Shown here in pieces: positions 28,129-36,884 of a stretch of 64,000 nt of DNA. The stretch comes from Gluconacetobacter johannae (GTDB lineage: Bacteria > Pseudomonadota > Alphaproteobacteria > Acetobacterales > Acetobacteraceae), in assembly GCF_025994435.1 (NCBI RefSeq), contig NZ_BAQK01000071.1, positions 62,001 through 126,000 on the forward strand. The letters run 5' to 3'. The notes beneath the pieces are model-generated. The model was not told the DNA's origin, did not search any database, and saw only the letters and a program-made list of their open reading frames with translations. Position 1 is the first letter of the stretch. The number at the start of each line of letters is the position of its first letter. Both the position numbers and the translations under genes were made by a program.

Positions 28129-29081
28129 CCGCCCCGCACCCGGCCCGGACCATCACCGTCCTGACCGGCGGCCTGTCCGCCGAACGCGCGGTCAGCCTGT
28201 CCAGCGGCCGGGGCATCAGCGCCGCCCTGCGCGAGGAAGGCTACGACGTCCGCGTGCTGGACGCCGGCGCCGACCTGGGCGCCATCGTCGCCGACCTGAC
28301 CGCCCACCGGCCCGACGTCGTGTTCAACGCCCTGCATGGCCGCTTCGGCGAGGACGGGTCCATCCAGGGCGTGCTGGACTGGATGAACATCCCCTATACC
28401 CATTCCGGCGTCCGCGCGTCCGCCGTGGCGATGGACAAGGCCGCCGCCCGTGCGGCCTTCACCGCCGCCGGCCTGCCCGTCGCGGCGGGCGGCGTCATCG
28501 ACATCGCCGATTTCCCGGCCGCCGATCCCCTGCCCGCGCCCTATGTCATCAAGCCGCTGAACGAGGGATCGTCGGTGGGGGTGGACATCGTGCGCCCCGG
28601 CTCCAACCGCCGCGCCGCCATCGCCGACGCCTGGACCTACGGCCCGAAGGCGCTGGTCGAGGAATTCATCCCCGGCCGCGAACTGACGGTGGGCGTGATG
28701 GGCGACCGGGCGCTGACGGTCACCGACATCACGCCCAACCCCGATGCCGCGCACGAATTCTACGACTATGCCGCGAAATACCAGGAAGGTGGCTCGCACC
28801 ACGTCCTGCCCGCGCAGATCCATCCCGATGCGTTCGCCCAGGCCCTGCGTATCGCCGTCGTCGCGCACCAGGCGCTGGGCTGCGCCGGCGCGTCGCGCAC
28901 CGACTTCCGCTATGACGACACCGCCTGCGGCGACGGGCCGGGGCGGCTGGTGATCCTGGAGGTCAACACCCAGCCCGGCATGACCGCCACCTCTCTCCTG
29001 CCCGAACAGGCCAATGCCTGCGGCATCTCCTACGGCGCGCTGTGCCGCTGGATGGTCGAGCACGCAACCTGCCGCACATGA
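28125..29081 (+). CDS. ddl: D-alanine:D-alanine ligase
   Basis: Ddl makes the D-Ala-D-Ala dipeptide used by MurF. The 318-residue ATP-grasp protein has the N-terminal LTGGLSAERAVSLSSG, FNALHGRFGEDG, the EGSSVGV loop and the C-terminal LEVNTQPGMTATSL metal-binding motif. Its position between murB and ftsQ is that of ddlB. ATGA overlaps occur on both sides. Confidence 0.96.
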   Translation: MTAPHPARTITVLTGGLSAERAVSLSSGRGISAALREEGYDVRVLDAGADLGAIVADLTAHRPDVVFNALHGRFGEDGSIQGVLDWMNIPYTHSGVRASAVAMDKAAARAAFTAAGLPVAAGGVIDIADFPAADPLPAPYVIKPLNEGSSVGVDIVRPGSNRRAAIADAWTYGPKALVEEFIPGRELTVGVMGDRALTVTDITPNPDAAHEFYDYAAKYQEGGSHHVLPAQIHPDAFAQALRIAVVAHQALGCAGASRTDFRYDDTACGDGPGRLVILEVNTQPGMTATSLLPEQANACGISYGALCRWMVEHATCRT

Positions 29082-30010
29082 CGCGCCATGGGGACAATCG
29101 CAATGACCGGCCGTCACGGCTGTCGATCTTCGTCCGGCGGCAGCGCCGGATGGTGCGGCCGGTCCTGCTTGTCCTCGTGCTGGCCGCGGGCGCCGTCGGC
29201 GCCGCCGCCGTGCTGCGCGACATGCGCTCCGAGGAACGCTTCGCCCCGATCCGCGCGAAGCTGGTCAGCCTGCTGCCCCTGCGCGTCACCGCGATCACCA
29301 TCAGCGGCCGCAATTTGACCACCGAGGCCGCATTGCAGGACGCGCTGGGCGTGCGGGTCGGCGACCCGGTGCTGGGCTTTTCCGTCGAGGCCGCGCGGCG
29401 GCGGATCGACGCCCTGCCGTTCGTCGACCGGTCGGTGGTCGAGCGGCACCTGCCCGGCACCATCGTGGTGCGCCTGACCGAACGCCGGCCCTTCGCCGTC
29501 TGGCAGAATCAGGGCCGCTTCATGCTGATCGACCGCGCCGGTGCCCAGGTGCGCGACCAGGGCATGACCGGCAAGGACGCGCAGGCGTTCCTTCAACTGC
29601 CGCTGGTGGTCGGGCCGGACGCCAATGTGGCGGCGGCGGCGCTGTTCGACGCGCTGGCCGCCCAGCCGGTGGTCCAGAGCCATGTCACCGCCGCGATCCG
29701 CGTCGGCCAGCGCCGCTGGAACCTGCTGCTGCGCGACGGCACGACAATCCTGCTGCCCGAAGGCGAGGAAATTCCGGCCCTGCGCCGCCTGGCCGACCTG
29801 CAGGCCGGCATGAAGCTGCTGGACCGCCCGGTCATCAGCATCGACATGCGCCTGCCGGACCGCCTGGTGGTGCAGCAGCCCCCCGCCGATACGGCGCCTG
29901 CCCCCGACGGAAAGCCGGTCGCCGGCAGGACGGCCGACGGCGCGCCGCCCCCCACCGCCCCGAACCCGCCGCCCACCGGCGCCGATCCCGCCCCACGGAA
30001 GCGCACATGA
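29078..30010 (+). CDS. ftsQ: cell division protein FtsQ
   Basis: FtsQ is a bitopic divisome scaffold that binds FtsL and FtsB. The 310-residue protein has a basic cytoplasmic segment, one transmembrane helix near 27-45, a POTRA domain from about 70 (VTAITISGRNLTTEAAL) and a beta domain. The C-terminal 45 residues are proline rich. The ATG at 29078 overlaps the ddl stop. Its stop overlaps the ftsA start. Confidence 0.94.
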   Translation: MTRHGDNRNDRPSRLSIFVRRQRRMVRPVLLVLVLAAGAVGAAAVLRDMRSEERFAPIRAKLVSLLPLRVTAITISGRNLTTEAALQDALGVRVGDPVLGFSVEAARRRIDALPFVDRSVVERHLPGTIVVRLTERRPFAVWQNQGRFMLIDRAGAQVRDQGMTGKDAQAFLQLPLVVGPDANVAAAALFDALAAQPVVQSHVTAAIRVGQRRWNLLLRDGTTILLPEGEEIPALRRLADLQAGMKLLDRPVISIDMRLPDRLVVQQPPADTAPAPDGKPVAGRTADGAPPPTAPNPPPTGADPAPRKRT

Positions 30011-31407
30011 ACGATCTGATCGTTGCCCCGCCGACCGGGGAGCAGACGCCCCGCCCCGCCCGCCGCCGCCGCGCGCGCCGCAAGGACCAGCAGACGGCCC
30101 TGGCGGCCGGCGGGCCCGAGGGCAGCCGGGTCATCGCCCTGCCGCCGCCCGACGAACCGACGCCGCCGCACGCATGGCGGCCGGGCACGTTCGGCGTGCT
30201 GGATATCGGATCGACCAAGATCATCTGCCTGATCGGCCGGGGCGAGGCCGACGGCACGCTGCGGGTGCTGGGCCACGGCTGGCGCCGCTCGCACGGCGTG
30301 AAGTCGGGCGGCATCGTCGATCTGCGCGCGGCCGAGGCCGCCATCCGCGCCGCCGTCGGCCAGGCCGAGGACGCGGCCGAACGGCGGCTGGACAAGATCT
30401 ATGTCAACTTGTCCAGCGGCCACCCCGAAAGCCGCCTGTTCAATGTCCGCTGGCCGGTCGGCGGACGCGAGATCACGGAATCCGACGTCCGCCGCGTGGT
30501 GACCGAAGGCCGGATGCGCGCGATGAGCGAGGGCCGCTCGACCATCCATACGCTGCCGCTCGATTTCTCGGTGGACGAAACGGCCGGGGTGGCCGATCCG
30601 CGCGGCCATCTGTGCGACCAGCTCACCTCGCGGCTGCATGTCATCGACGCCTCGACCACCGCGCTGCGTAATCTGGAAACGGTGCTGGCGCGGGCCGAAC
30701 TGAAGATCGAGGAACTGGTGTCCGCCCCCCTGGCCTCGGGCCTGTCGGTGCTGGACGCCGCCGAACGCGACCTGGGCGTGACGGTGGTGGACATGGGCGG
30801 CGGCACGACCTCGATCGCCATCTTCGGCGAAGGGCAGTTGCTGCACACCGCCTGCCTGCCGGTGGGCGGGCAGCACGTCACCCGCGACATCGCGCACGTG
30901 CTGTCCACATCCATCGACAGCGCGGAATGGCTCAAGACCATGTACGGCTCGGCCGAACTGTCCGCCGACGACGATCTGGACCTTCTGCCGGTGCAGTTGA
31001 TCGGCGACGACGACCATCAATTCGTCAAGATTTCCCGGTCCAAAGTGGTCTCGATCATTCGGCCGCGAATCGAGGAAACGCTTGAAATGGTGCGCGACAG
31101 GCTGGAATCCGCCGGCGTGGGCCGGGCCACCGACGGGCGCGTGGTGCTGACGGGCGGCGCATCGCTGCTGGACGGCGTGGGCAACATGGCCGCGCGCATC
31201 CTCAACCGCCAGGTCCGCCTGGGCCGGCCGGCCGGCATTCGGGGCCTGCCCGAAGACCCGGCGGCCTGGCCGTCCTTCGCCACGTCGGCCGGGCTGCTGG
31301 CCTGGGCGGCGGGCGGCGGCGGCGCGCTGGGCGACATCGATTTTTCCGAACCGCGCGCGCCAGGAATGCTGCGCCGGCTCGTCGAATTCATACGCGACAG
31401 GGTATAG
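30007..31407 (+). CDS. ftsA: cell division protein FtsA
   Basis: FtsA is the actin-like ATPase that anchors FtsZ filaments to the membrane. The 466-residue protein has a proline- and arginine-rich lead of about 55 residues, then VLDIGSTKIICLIG (phosphate 1), VVDMGGGTTSIAIF (phosphate 2), VVLTGGASLLDGV (adenosine motif) and an amphipathic C-terminus (MLRRLVEFIRDRV) for membrane binding. A 78-base gap separates it from ftsZ, wide enough for an extra promoter. Confidence 0.96.
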   Translation: MNDLIVAPPTGEQTPRPARRRRARRKDQQTALAAGGPEGSRVIALPPPDEPTPPHAWRPGTFGVLDIGSTKIICLIGRGEADGTLRVLGHGWRRSHGVKSGGIVDLRAAEAAIRAAVGQAEDAAERRLDKIYVNLSSGHPESRLFNVRWPVGGREITESDVRRVVTEGRMRAMSEGRSTIHTLPLDFSVDETAGVADPRGHLCDQLTSRLHVIDASTTALRNLETVLARAELKIEELVSAPLASGLSVLDAAERDLGVTVVDMGGGTTSIAIFGEGQLLHTACLPVGGQHVTRDIAHVLSTSIDSAEWLKTMYGSAELSADDDLDLLPVQLIGDDDHQFVKISRSKVVSIIRPRIEETLEMVRDRLESAGVGRATDGRVVLTGGASLLDGVGNMAARILNRQVRLGRPAGIRGLPEDPAAWPSFATSAGLLAWAAGGGGALGDIDFSEPRAPGMLRRLVEFIRDRV

Positions 31408-31485
31408 TGGAATCCTTCAGACTGTTGCCCTAAAAGCGCGCGAATCGGTAACCGTACTCTTACGACCTCGTCCCGGGAGACGCCC

Positions 31486-32922
31486 ATGACCCTCAACCTC
31501 TCCATCCCGCAGCAGAATCATTCCGACTTCACGCCGCGGATCACCGTGATCGGCGTCGGTGGGGGCGGCACGAATGCGGTCGACAACATGATCCAGTCCC
31601 AGTTGCAGGGTGTGGAATTCGTGGTGGCGAACACCGACGCGCAGCAATTGTCCCACAGCAGGGCCGATCGCCGGATTCAGCTCGGCCCGCACCTGACGCA
31701 GGGCCTGGGCGCGGGGGCGAAGCCCGAAATCGGGCGCGCGGCGGCCGAGGAGGCGGCGGACGAGCTTGCCCGGCATCTCGACGGGGCGCACATGGTGTTC
31801 ATCACCGCCGGCATGGGCGGCGGCACGGGCACCGGGGCGGCCCCGGTGATCGCACGCATGGCGCGCGAACGCGGCATCCTGACGGTGGGCGTCGTCACCA
31901 AGCCCTTCACCTTCGAGGGCGTGCGCCGTTCCAAATCCGCCGACAGCGGCATCGCGGAACTGCAGCAGTATGTCGATACGCTGATCGTCATCCCCAACCA
32001 GAACCTCTTCCGCCTGGCCAACGAGCGCACCAGCTGGAAGGACGCGTTCAAGATGGCCGACAACGTCCTGTACATGGGCGTGCGCGGCGTGACCGACCTG
32101 ATGATGGCGCCCGGCCTGGTCAATCTCGATTTCGCCGACATCCGGACCGTGATGGCCGAAATGGGCAAGGCGATGATGGGCACCGGCGAGGCCGAGGGCG
32201 AAAATCGCGCCATTTCCGCCGCCGAGGACGCCATTTCCAACCCGCTGCTGGAAGACACCTCGATGGCCGGCGCGCGCGGCCTGCTGATTAACATCACCGG
32301 CGGCGAGGACCTGACGCTGTACGAGGTCGATCAGGCGGCCAACCGCATCCGCGAGGAAGTCGCCGACGACGCCAACATCATCTTCGGCTCGGCGATCGAC
32401 CCCTCGCTGAACGGCAGCATCCGGGTCTCGGTCGTCGCCACCGGCATCGACACCCCGCCGATCCGCACGGCCGAACCGATCCACCCCGAGGCCGCGCCCG
32501 ACGCGGCGCAGACCGCCCCGGCCCACGACGCCGCCACGGCCCCCTCGGCCGAGCCCCCCCCGGCCGGGATGCAGGCCCCGCCGCGCCACCAGACGCCGAA
32601 CTTCGTCAACGCAGCCCCGGTGGGCGCGCCTTCGCCCCATTCGGTGCCGCCCCAGGTGGCGCAGCACGGCGCCCGCCCGTCGCCGCGTTCGCCCCTGTTT
32701 TCCGAGGCGCCGCGTCCCGACGACACGCACCCCGCGCCGCCACGCGGCAACAGCCTGTTCAACATCGTCACCGGCGTGCTGCGCCGGGGCGGCCCCCCGG
32801 CGCCGGAGACCCAGCGCGCCGAGCCCGCCCTGCCGGAGCATGAACCCGCCCCCGCCGTGCGGCAGGCCACCGCCGACGAGGTCGGGCTGGACATTCCGGC
32901 CTTCCTGCGCCGCCAGCCGTAA
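31486..32922 (+). CDS. ftsZ: cell division protein FtsZ
   Basis: FtsZ is the tubulin-like GTPase that forms the Z ring. The 478-residue protein has the nucleotide motif GVGGGGTNAVDNM near the N-terminus and the tubulin signature GGGTGTG at 111-117. The GTPase core ends near residue 320. After it comes a Pro/Ala-rich linker of about 140 residues and a C-terminal peptide GLDIPAFLRRQP that binds FtsA and other partners. Long linkers of this kind are usual in alphaproteobacteria. GGGAG precedes the ATG. A hairpin terminator follows. Confidence 0.98.
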   Translation: MTLNLSIPQQNHSDFTPRITVIGVGGGGTNAVDNMIQSQLQGVEFVVANTDAQQLSHSRADRRIQLGPHLTQGLGAGAKPEIGRAAAEEAADELARHLDGAHMVFITAGMGGGTGTGAAPVIARMARERGILTVGVVTKPFTFEGVRRSKSADSGIAELQQYVDTLIVIPNQNLFRLANERTSWKDAFKMADNVLYMGVRGVTDLMMAPGLVNLDFADIRTVMAEMGKAMMGTGEAEGENRAISAAEDAISNPLLEDTSMAGARGLLINITGGEDLTLYEVDQAANRIREEVADDANIIFGSAIDPSLNGSIRVSVVATGIDTPPIRTAEPIHPEAAPDAAQTAPAHDAATAPSAEPPPAGMQAPPRHQTPNFVNAAPVGAPSPHSVPPQVAQHGARPSPRSPLFSEAPRPDDTHPAPPRGNSLFNIVTGVLRRGGPPAPETQRAEPALPEHEPAPAVRQATADEVGLDIPAFLRRQP

Positions 32923-32932
32923 CCCCCTTCGC

Positions 32933-32976
32933 ACCCGCGGTGCCCGCCCTGGGCATTGCGGGTTTATCTCGTTCTT
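32933..32976 (+). terminator. terminator after ftsZ
   Basis: The left arm ACCCGCGGTGCCC (32933-32945) pairs with GGGCATTGCGGGT (32951-32963), with two G-T pairs and a five-base loop. T-rich sequence follows the stem (TTATCTCGTTCTTT). It is the first strong terminator after mraZ, so it probably closes the division cluster before lpxC. Confidence 0.75.
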
Positions 32977-32984
32977 TATCAGTA

Positions 32985-33071
32985 TGTTACGCCGTAACAG
33001 ACGGCAATAATGATTGACTGGCCGCAGACCGCCGTTCCCGTTAGAGATCAAACTGTCGTTCCTGTAACGAC
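32985..33071 (+). promoter_or_regulatory. lpxC upstream region with two inverted repeats
   Basis: TGTTAC-GCC-GTAACA (32985-32999) and GTCGTT-CCTGT-AACGAC (33055-33071) are both perfect. A TTGACT lies between them at 33014. They are 101 and 29 bases before the lpxC start and may be operators or leader hairpins. No known regulator is implied. Confidence 0.4.
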
Positions 33072-33099
33072 TAAAGAATAATCAACGCAGGGGACGCAG

Positions 33100-34113
33100 A
33101 TGGACGGTATGCTGGCAACCTCGGTGACGCTCCCCAACCACGGCCCGACGCCCCCGGACGGCATCGCGGCCGACCTTCCGGGCCGGGACGGCGCCAGCCG
33201 CCCCCTGCCCCGCACGGCGCGCCAGCAGACGCTGCGCCAGTCCATTTCCTGCGTCGGAACCGGGCTGCACACCGGGCGGCGGATCGCCCTGGCCCTGCAT
33301 CCGGCGCCGGAGCATACCGGCATCGTCTTCCGCCGCACCGACATGGACGGGCGGGCCATTCCGGCCCGCTTCGACCACGTCGCCGACACCCGCCTCAGCA
33401 CCGTCATCGCCGATCCGCACGACCCCGCCCTGCGGGTCGCGACGATCGAACATCTGATGTCCGCCCTGTCGGCGGACGGCATCGACAATGCCTATGTCGA
33501 TGTCGACGGGCCGGAGGTTCCGGTCTTCGACGGATCGGCCGCCGATTTCGTCTTCCTGCTCGACTGCGCGGGGCATGTGGAGCAGACGGCCCCCCGCACG
33601 GTCATCGAGATCCTGCGCCCGGTCCGCGTCGCCGACGGCGACGCCTTCGCCGAGCTCCGCCCGGGGCGCGAGGCCGGACTGTCGATGACGATGACGATCG
33701 ATTTTTCCGCTTCCGCGATCGGCGCGCAGACCTTCGCCATGCGCTTCGACCGGCAGGTCTTCCGGCGGGACATCGCAAATTGCCGGACCTTCACCCTGCG
33801 CCAGGAAATCGAGGCGCTGCACGCCGCGGGCCTGGCGCGCGGCGGGTCGCTGGACAATGCCATCGTGGTGGACGGCGACACCGTCCTCAACCCGTGCGGC
33901 CTGCGCCGCCCCGACGAATTCGTCCGTCACAAGATGATCGACGCGGTCGGCGACCTGTACCTGGCCGGGGGCGTCCTCACCGGCGTGTTCGCGGGCCACA
34001 AATCCGGCCACGCCCTGAACAACCGGCTGCTGCGTACGCTGTTCGCCGATCGCGGCGCGTGGCGCGTCCGCGGCCGCTCCCCCCAGGCGCAGGCCCTGCG
34101 CGTGGCGGCATGA
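33100..34113 (+). CDS. lpxC: UDP-3-O-acyl-N-acetylglucosamine deacetylase
   Basis: LpxC is the committed, zinc-dependent deacetylation step of lipid A synthesis. The 337-residue protein carries ISCVGTGLHTGRR, IEHLMSAL (zinc ligand H118), and HKMIDAVGDLYLAG (zinc ligands H277 and D281), with the later GHKSGHALNN catalytic histidine segment. A non-conserved lead of about 45 residues precedes the core. AGGGGA lies about seven bases before the ATG; a second ATG at 33109 is possible. Confidence 0.96.
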   Translation: MDGMLATSVTLPNHGPTPPDGIAADLPGRDGASRPLPRTARQQTLRQSISCVGTGLHTGRRIALALHPAPEHTGIVFRRTDMDGRAIPARFDHVADTRLSTVIADPHDPALRVATIEHLMSALSADGIDNAYVDVDGPEVPVFDGSAADFVFLLDCAGHVEQTAPRTVIEILRPVRVADGDAFAELRPGREAGLSMTMTIDFSASAIGAQTFAMRFDRQVFRRDIANCRTFTLRQEIEALHAAGLARGGSLDNAIVVDGDTVLNPCGLRRPDEFVRHKMIDAVGDLYLAGGVLTGVFAGHKSGHALNNRLLRTLFADRGAWRVRGRSPQAQALRVAA

Positions 34114-34209
34114 CAGGCAAATTCGACTCCGCCGGCCACGAAAACGACGACACGGCCTTCACCCCGGCCCGCCGCATGATATAAGGCAGACCGAACTGGA
34201 AGAGCCGGC

Positions 34210-35112
34210 ATGTCATTGTGCAGATTTCGATTCCCCTTCGCTGACCGTCCGACGGGCCGCAATGCGCTCCGATTCGCCTCACTTTCCGTCGTGCTGCTGC
34301 TTGCGGCCTGCGGCGGCAAGAAATCGGCCGAGGACATGGTGTCGCGGGTGGCGTCGGCCGATACGCTCTACAATAACGGCATCGACGCGCTGCGTAGCCA
34401 GCGTTACGCGCTCGCCTCGGCCGAGTTCGAGGTGCTGCAACAGAATTATCCCTATTCGGGCTACACGGCCAACGCGCAGCTGATGGAAGGCTACGCCAAC
34501 TATCTGCAGGATAAATATCCCGATGCGGTGCAGCAGCTGGACCGCTTCCTGGAACTGCATCCCACCAGCCCCGACGCCGCCTACGCCTTCTACCTTCGCG
34601 CCCTGTGCTATTACGAACAGGTGGCCGACGTGCAGCGCGACCAGCAGGGCACCATCGAGGCCATGAACGCGCTGGAGGAGGTCATCACCCGCTTCCCGCA
34701 ATCGCCCTACGCCCGCGACGCGCAGCTCAAGGTCGATCTCTGCCGCGACCATCTGGCCGGCAAGGAAATGCTGGTCGGCCGCTTCTACCAGCAGCAGCGC
34801 AATTACGAGGCCGCGGTCAATCGCTACCAGCGCGTGATCCAGGATTTCCAGACCACGAACCATGTCCCCGAGGCCCTCGAACGGCTGGTCGAGGTCTATC
34901 TGGATCTGGGCCTGACCGACCAGGCGCGCCGCTCGGCGTCGGTGCTGTCCTTCAACTATCCGGGCAGCAAATGGTACCGCTACAGCTACAACATGCTGCG
35001 TAGCGAACATCTGCTGGGCGCCAACATGCCGGCCCCGGCCTCGTCCCAGCACGCGGACGGCACGCCGGCGCGGCGCGGCTTCTTCTCGCGCGCGTGGCAC
35101 GCGGTCTTCTGA
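34210..35112 (+). CDS. bamD: outer membrane assembly lipoprotein BamD
   Basis: BamD is the essential lipoprotein of the BAM complex, which inserts beta-barrel proteins in the outer membrane. The 300-residue protein has a signal peptide with lipobox LAAC near residues 33-36, then TPR repeats (YNNGIDALRSQRYALASAEF, LQQNYPYSGYTANAQLM, LDRFLELHPTSPDAAYAF and further). Its place between lpxC and recN is common in alphaproteobacteria. recN starts 40 bases after the stop. Confidence 0.94.
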   Translation: MSLCRFRFPFADRPTGRNALRFASLSVVLLLAACGGKKSAEDMVSRVASADTLYNNGIDALRSQRYALASAEFEVLQQNYPYSGYTANAQLMEGYANYLQDKYPDAVQQLDRFLELHPTSPDAAYAFYLRALCYYEQVADVQRDQQGTIEAMNALEEVITRFPQSPYARDAQLKVDLCRDHLAGKEMLVGRFYQQQRNYEAAVNRYQRVIQDFQTTNHVPEALERLVEVYLDLGLTDQARRSASVLSFNYPGSKWYRYSYNMLRSEHLLGANMPAPASSQHADGTPARRGFFSRAWHAVF

Positions 35113-35152
35113 CCCGCGTGCGGCCCCGCCCCCTCCCGCGCGCGCCTTTCCC

Positions 35153-36877
35153 ATGCTGACCCGCCTCTCGATCCGGGACGTCGTTCTGATCGAGAAGCTC
35201 GATCTGCCTTTCTCCCCCGGCCTGACGGTGCTGACGGGCGAAACCGGCGCGGGCAAGTCCATCCTGCTGGACAGCCTGGGCCTGGCGCTGGGCGACCGCG
35301 CCAGCGCCAGCCTGGTCCGCGCCGGCGCCGAGCAGGCCAGCGTGTCGGCATGCTTCGAAATCGCGCCCGACCATCCGCTGCACGGCCTGCTGGGCGAACA
35401 GGGCATCGTGATCGACGACCCGCACGAACCGATCGTCCTGCGCCGGATCGTCGCCGTCGATGGCCGGTCGCGCGCCTATATCAACGACCAGCCGGCGGGC
35501 GTGAACCTGCTGCGCCGGGCGGCGGCGCTGCTGGTCGAAATCCAGGGCCAGCACGAACAGATGGGACTGGCCGACCCGTCCACCCATCTGGACCTGCTGG
35601 ATGCGTTCGGCGTGCCGCAGGCGCTGCGCGACGACACGGCCACCGCCTACCGCGCCTGGATCGAGGCCACGGCCGAGCTGGCCGCCGCCCGCGCCGCGAT
35701 GGAAAGCGCCGCGCGCGAGGAAGACTGGCTGCGCCAGGCGGTGGACGACCTGTCGGCCCTGGCCCCGCAGGACGACGAGGAAACGCATCTGGCCGGCCTG
35801 CGCCAGTCCCTGCAACAGGGCGAACGGCGCGCCGAGGCCATCGCCGCCGCCCTGGCCGACCTGACGCCGCGCGACCGGCGCGCCAGCGGGCCGGCGGCCG
35901 CCCTGCGTAACGCCAGCCGCACCTTGCAGCGCCTGCTGCCCGCGCCGGGGGCCGGCGATGGCGGACACGACCAGCCGGGCGCGGAACAGCAGGCCATGGC
36001 GCAGGATGCCCTCGCCGCCCTGGAACGCGCCGAGGAAGCCCTGGCCGAGGCCGAGACGATGCTGTCGCGCCTCGCCGCGGAGTCCGAAGGCGACCCCCGC
36101 CTGCTGGAACAGACCGAGGAACGGCTGTTCGCCCTGCGTGCCGCCGCACGCAAGCACGGCGTATCGGTTCCCGAACTGCCGGGATTGCTGGCCGCCTTCG
36201 CCAGCCGGCTGGCCGCGCTGGATTCGGGCAATGCCCGCATCGGCGCGCTGGAAGCCACGATGCGCGACACCCGCGCCCGCTTCGAGGCCGCGGCGCAGGG
36301 CCTGACCGCCGCGCGCGAGAAGACCGCCCGCCGCCTGGAACAGGCCGTAACGGCGGAACTGCGCCCCCTGCGGCTGGAACGCGCGCGCTTCATCGTCTCG
36401 CTGGTGCCGCTGTCGCCCGAGGCCTGGAACGTGCGCGGGCGGGAACAGGCGGCTTTCCAGATCGCCGCCAACCCCGGCCAGCCCCCCGGCCCGCTGGCGA
36501 AGGTGGCGTCGGGCGGCGAATTGTCGCGCCTGATGCTGGCGCTCAAGGTCGTGTTGGCCGGGCGCTCCGCCGTGCCGACCCTGGTGTTCGACGAGGTCGA
36601 TTCGGGCGTGGGCGGGGCGACGGCCTCGGCCATCGGCGACAGGCTGTCGCGGGTCGGGCAGGACGTGCAGGTGCTGGTCGTCACCCACAGCCCGCAGGTC
36701 GCGGCCCGTGGCAACGCCCACCTGCGGATCAGCAAGTCGGTCGTGAAGGGGCGGACGGAAACCCGCGCCGAACCGCTGCCGGCAGAAGCCCGCCGCGAGG
36801 AAATCGCCCGGATGCTGGCCGGCGACACCATCACCGAGGCCGCGCGCGCGGCCGCCGACAGTCTCCTGCAAGGGTGA
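35153..36877 (+). CDS. recN: DNA repair protein RecN
   Basis: RecN is an SMC-like ATPase of double-strand break repair. The 574-residue protein has Walker A GETGAGKS (29-36) in the N-terminal head, a long alanine/glutamate-rich coiled-coil middle (about 150-360), and in the C-terminal head KVASGGELSRLMLALK followed by LVFDEVDSGVGG (Walker B). ligA begins seven bases after its stop, so the two repair genes are likely co-transcribed. Confidence 0.96.
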   Translation: MLTRLSIRDVVLIEKLDLPFSPGLTVLTGETGAGKSILLDSLGLALGDRASASLVRAGAEQASVSACFEIAPDHPLHGLLGEQGIVIDDPHEPIVLRRIVAVDGRSRAYINDQPAGVNLLRRAAALLVEIQGQHEQMGLADPSTHLDLLDAFGVPQALRDDTATAYRAWIEATAELAAARAAMESAAREEDWLRQAVDDLSALAPQDDEETHLAGLRQSLQQGERRAEAIAAALADLTPRDRRASGPAAALRNASRTLQRLLPAPGAGDGGHDQPGAEQQAMAQDALAALERAEEALAEAETMLSRLAAESEGDPRLLEQTEERLFALRAAARKHGVSVPELPGLLAAFASRLAALDSGNARIGALEATMRDTRARFEAAAQGLTAAREKTARRLEQAVTAELRPLRLERARFIVSLVPLSPEAWNVRGREQAAFQIAANPGQPPGPLAKVASGGELSRLMLALKVVLAGRSAVPTLVFDEVDSGVGGATASAIGDRLSRVGQDVQVLVVTHSPQVAARGNAHLRISKSVVKGRTETRAEPLPAEARREEIARMLAGDTITEAARAAADSLLQG

Positions 36878-36884
36878 GAACGCA

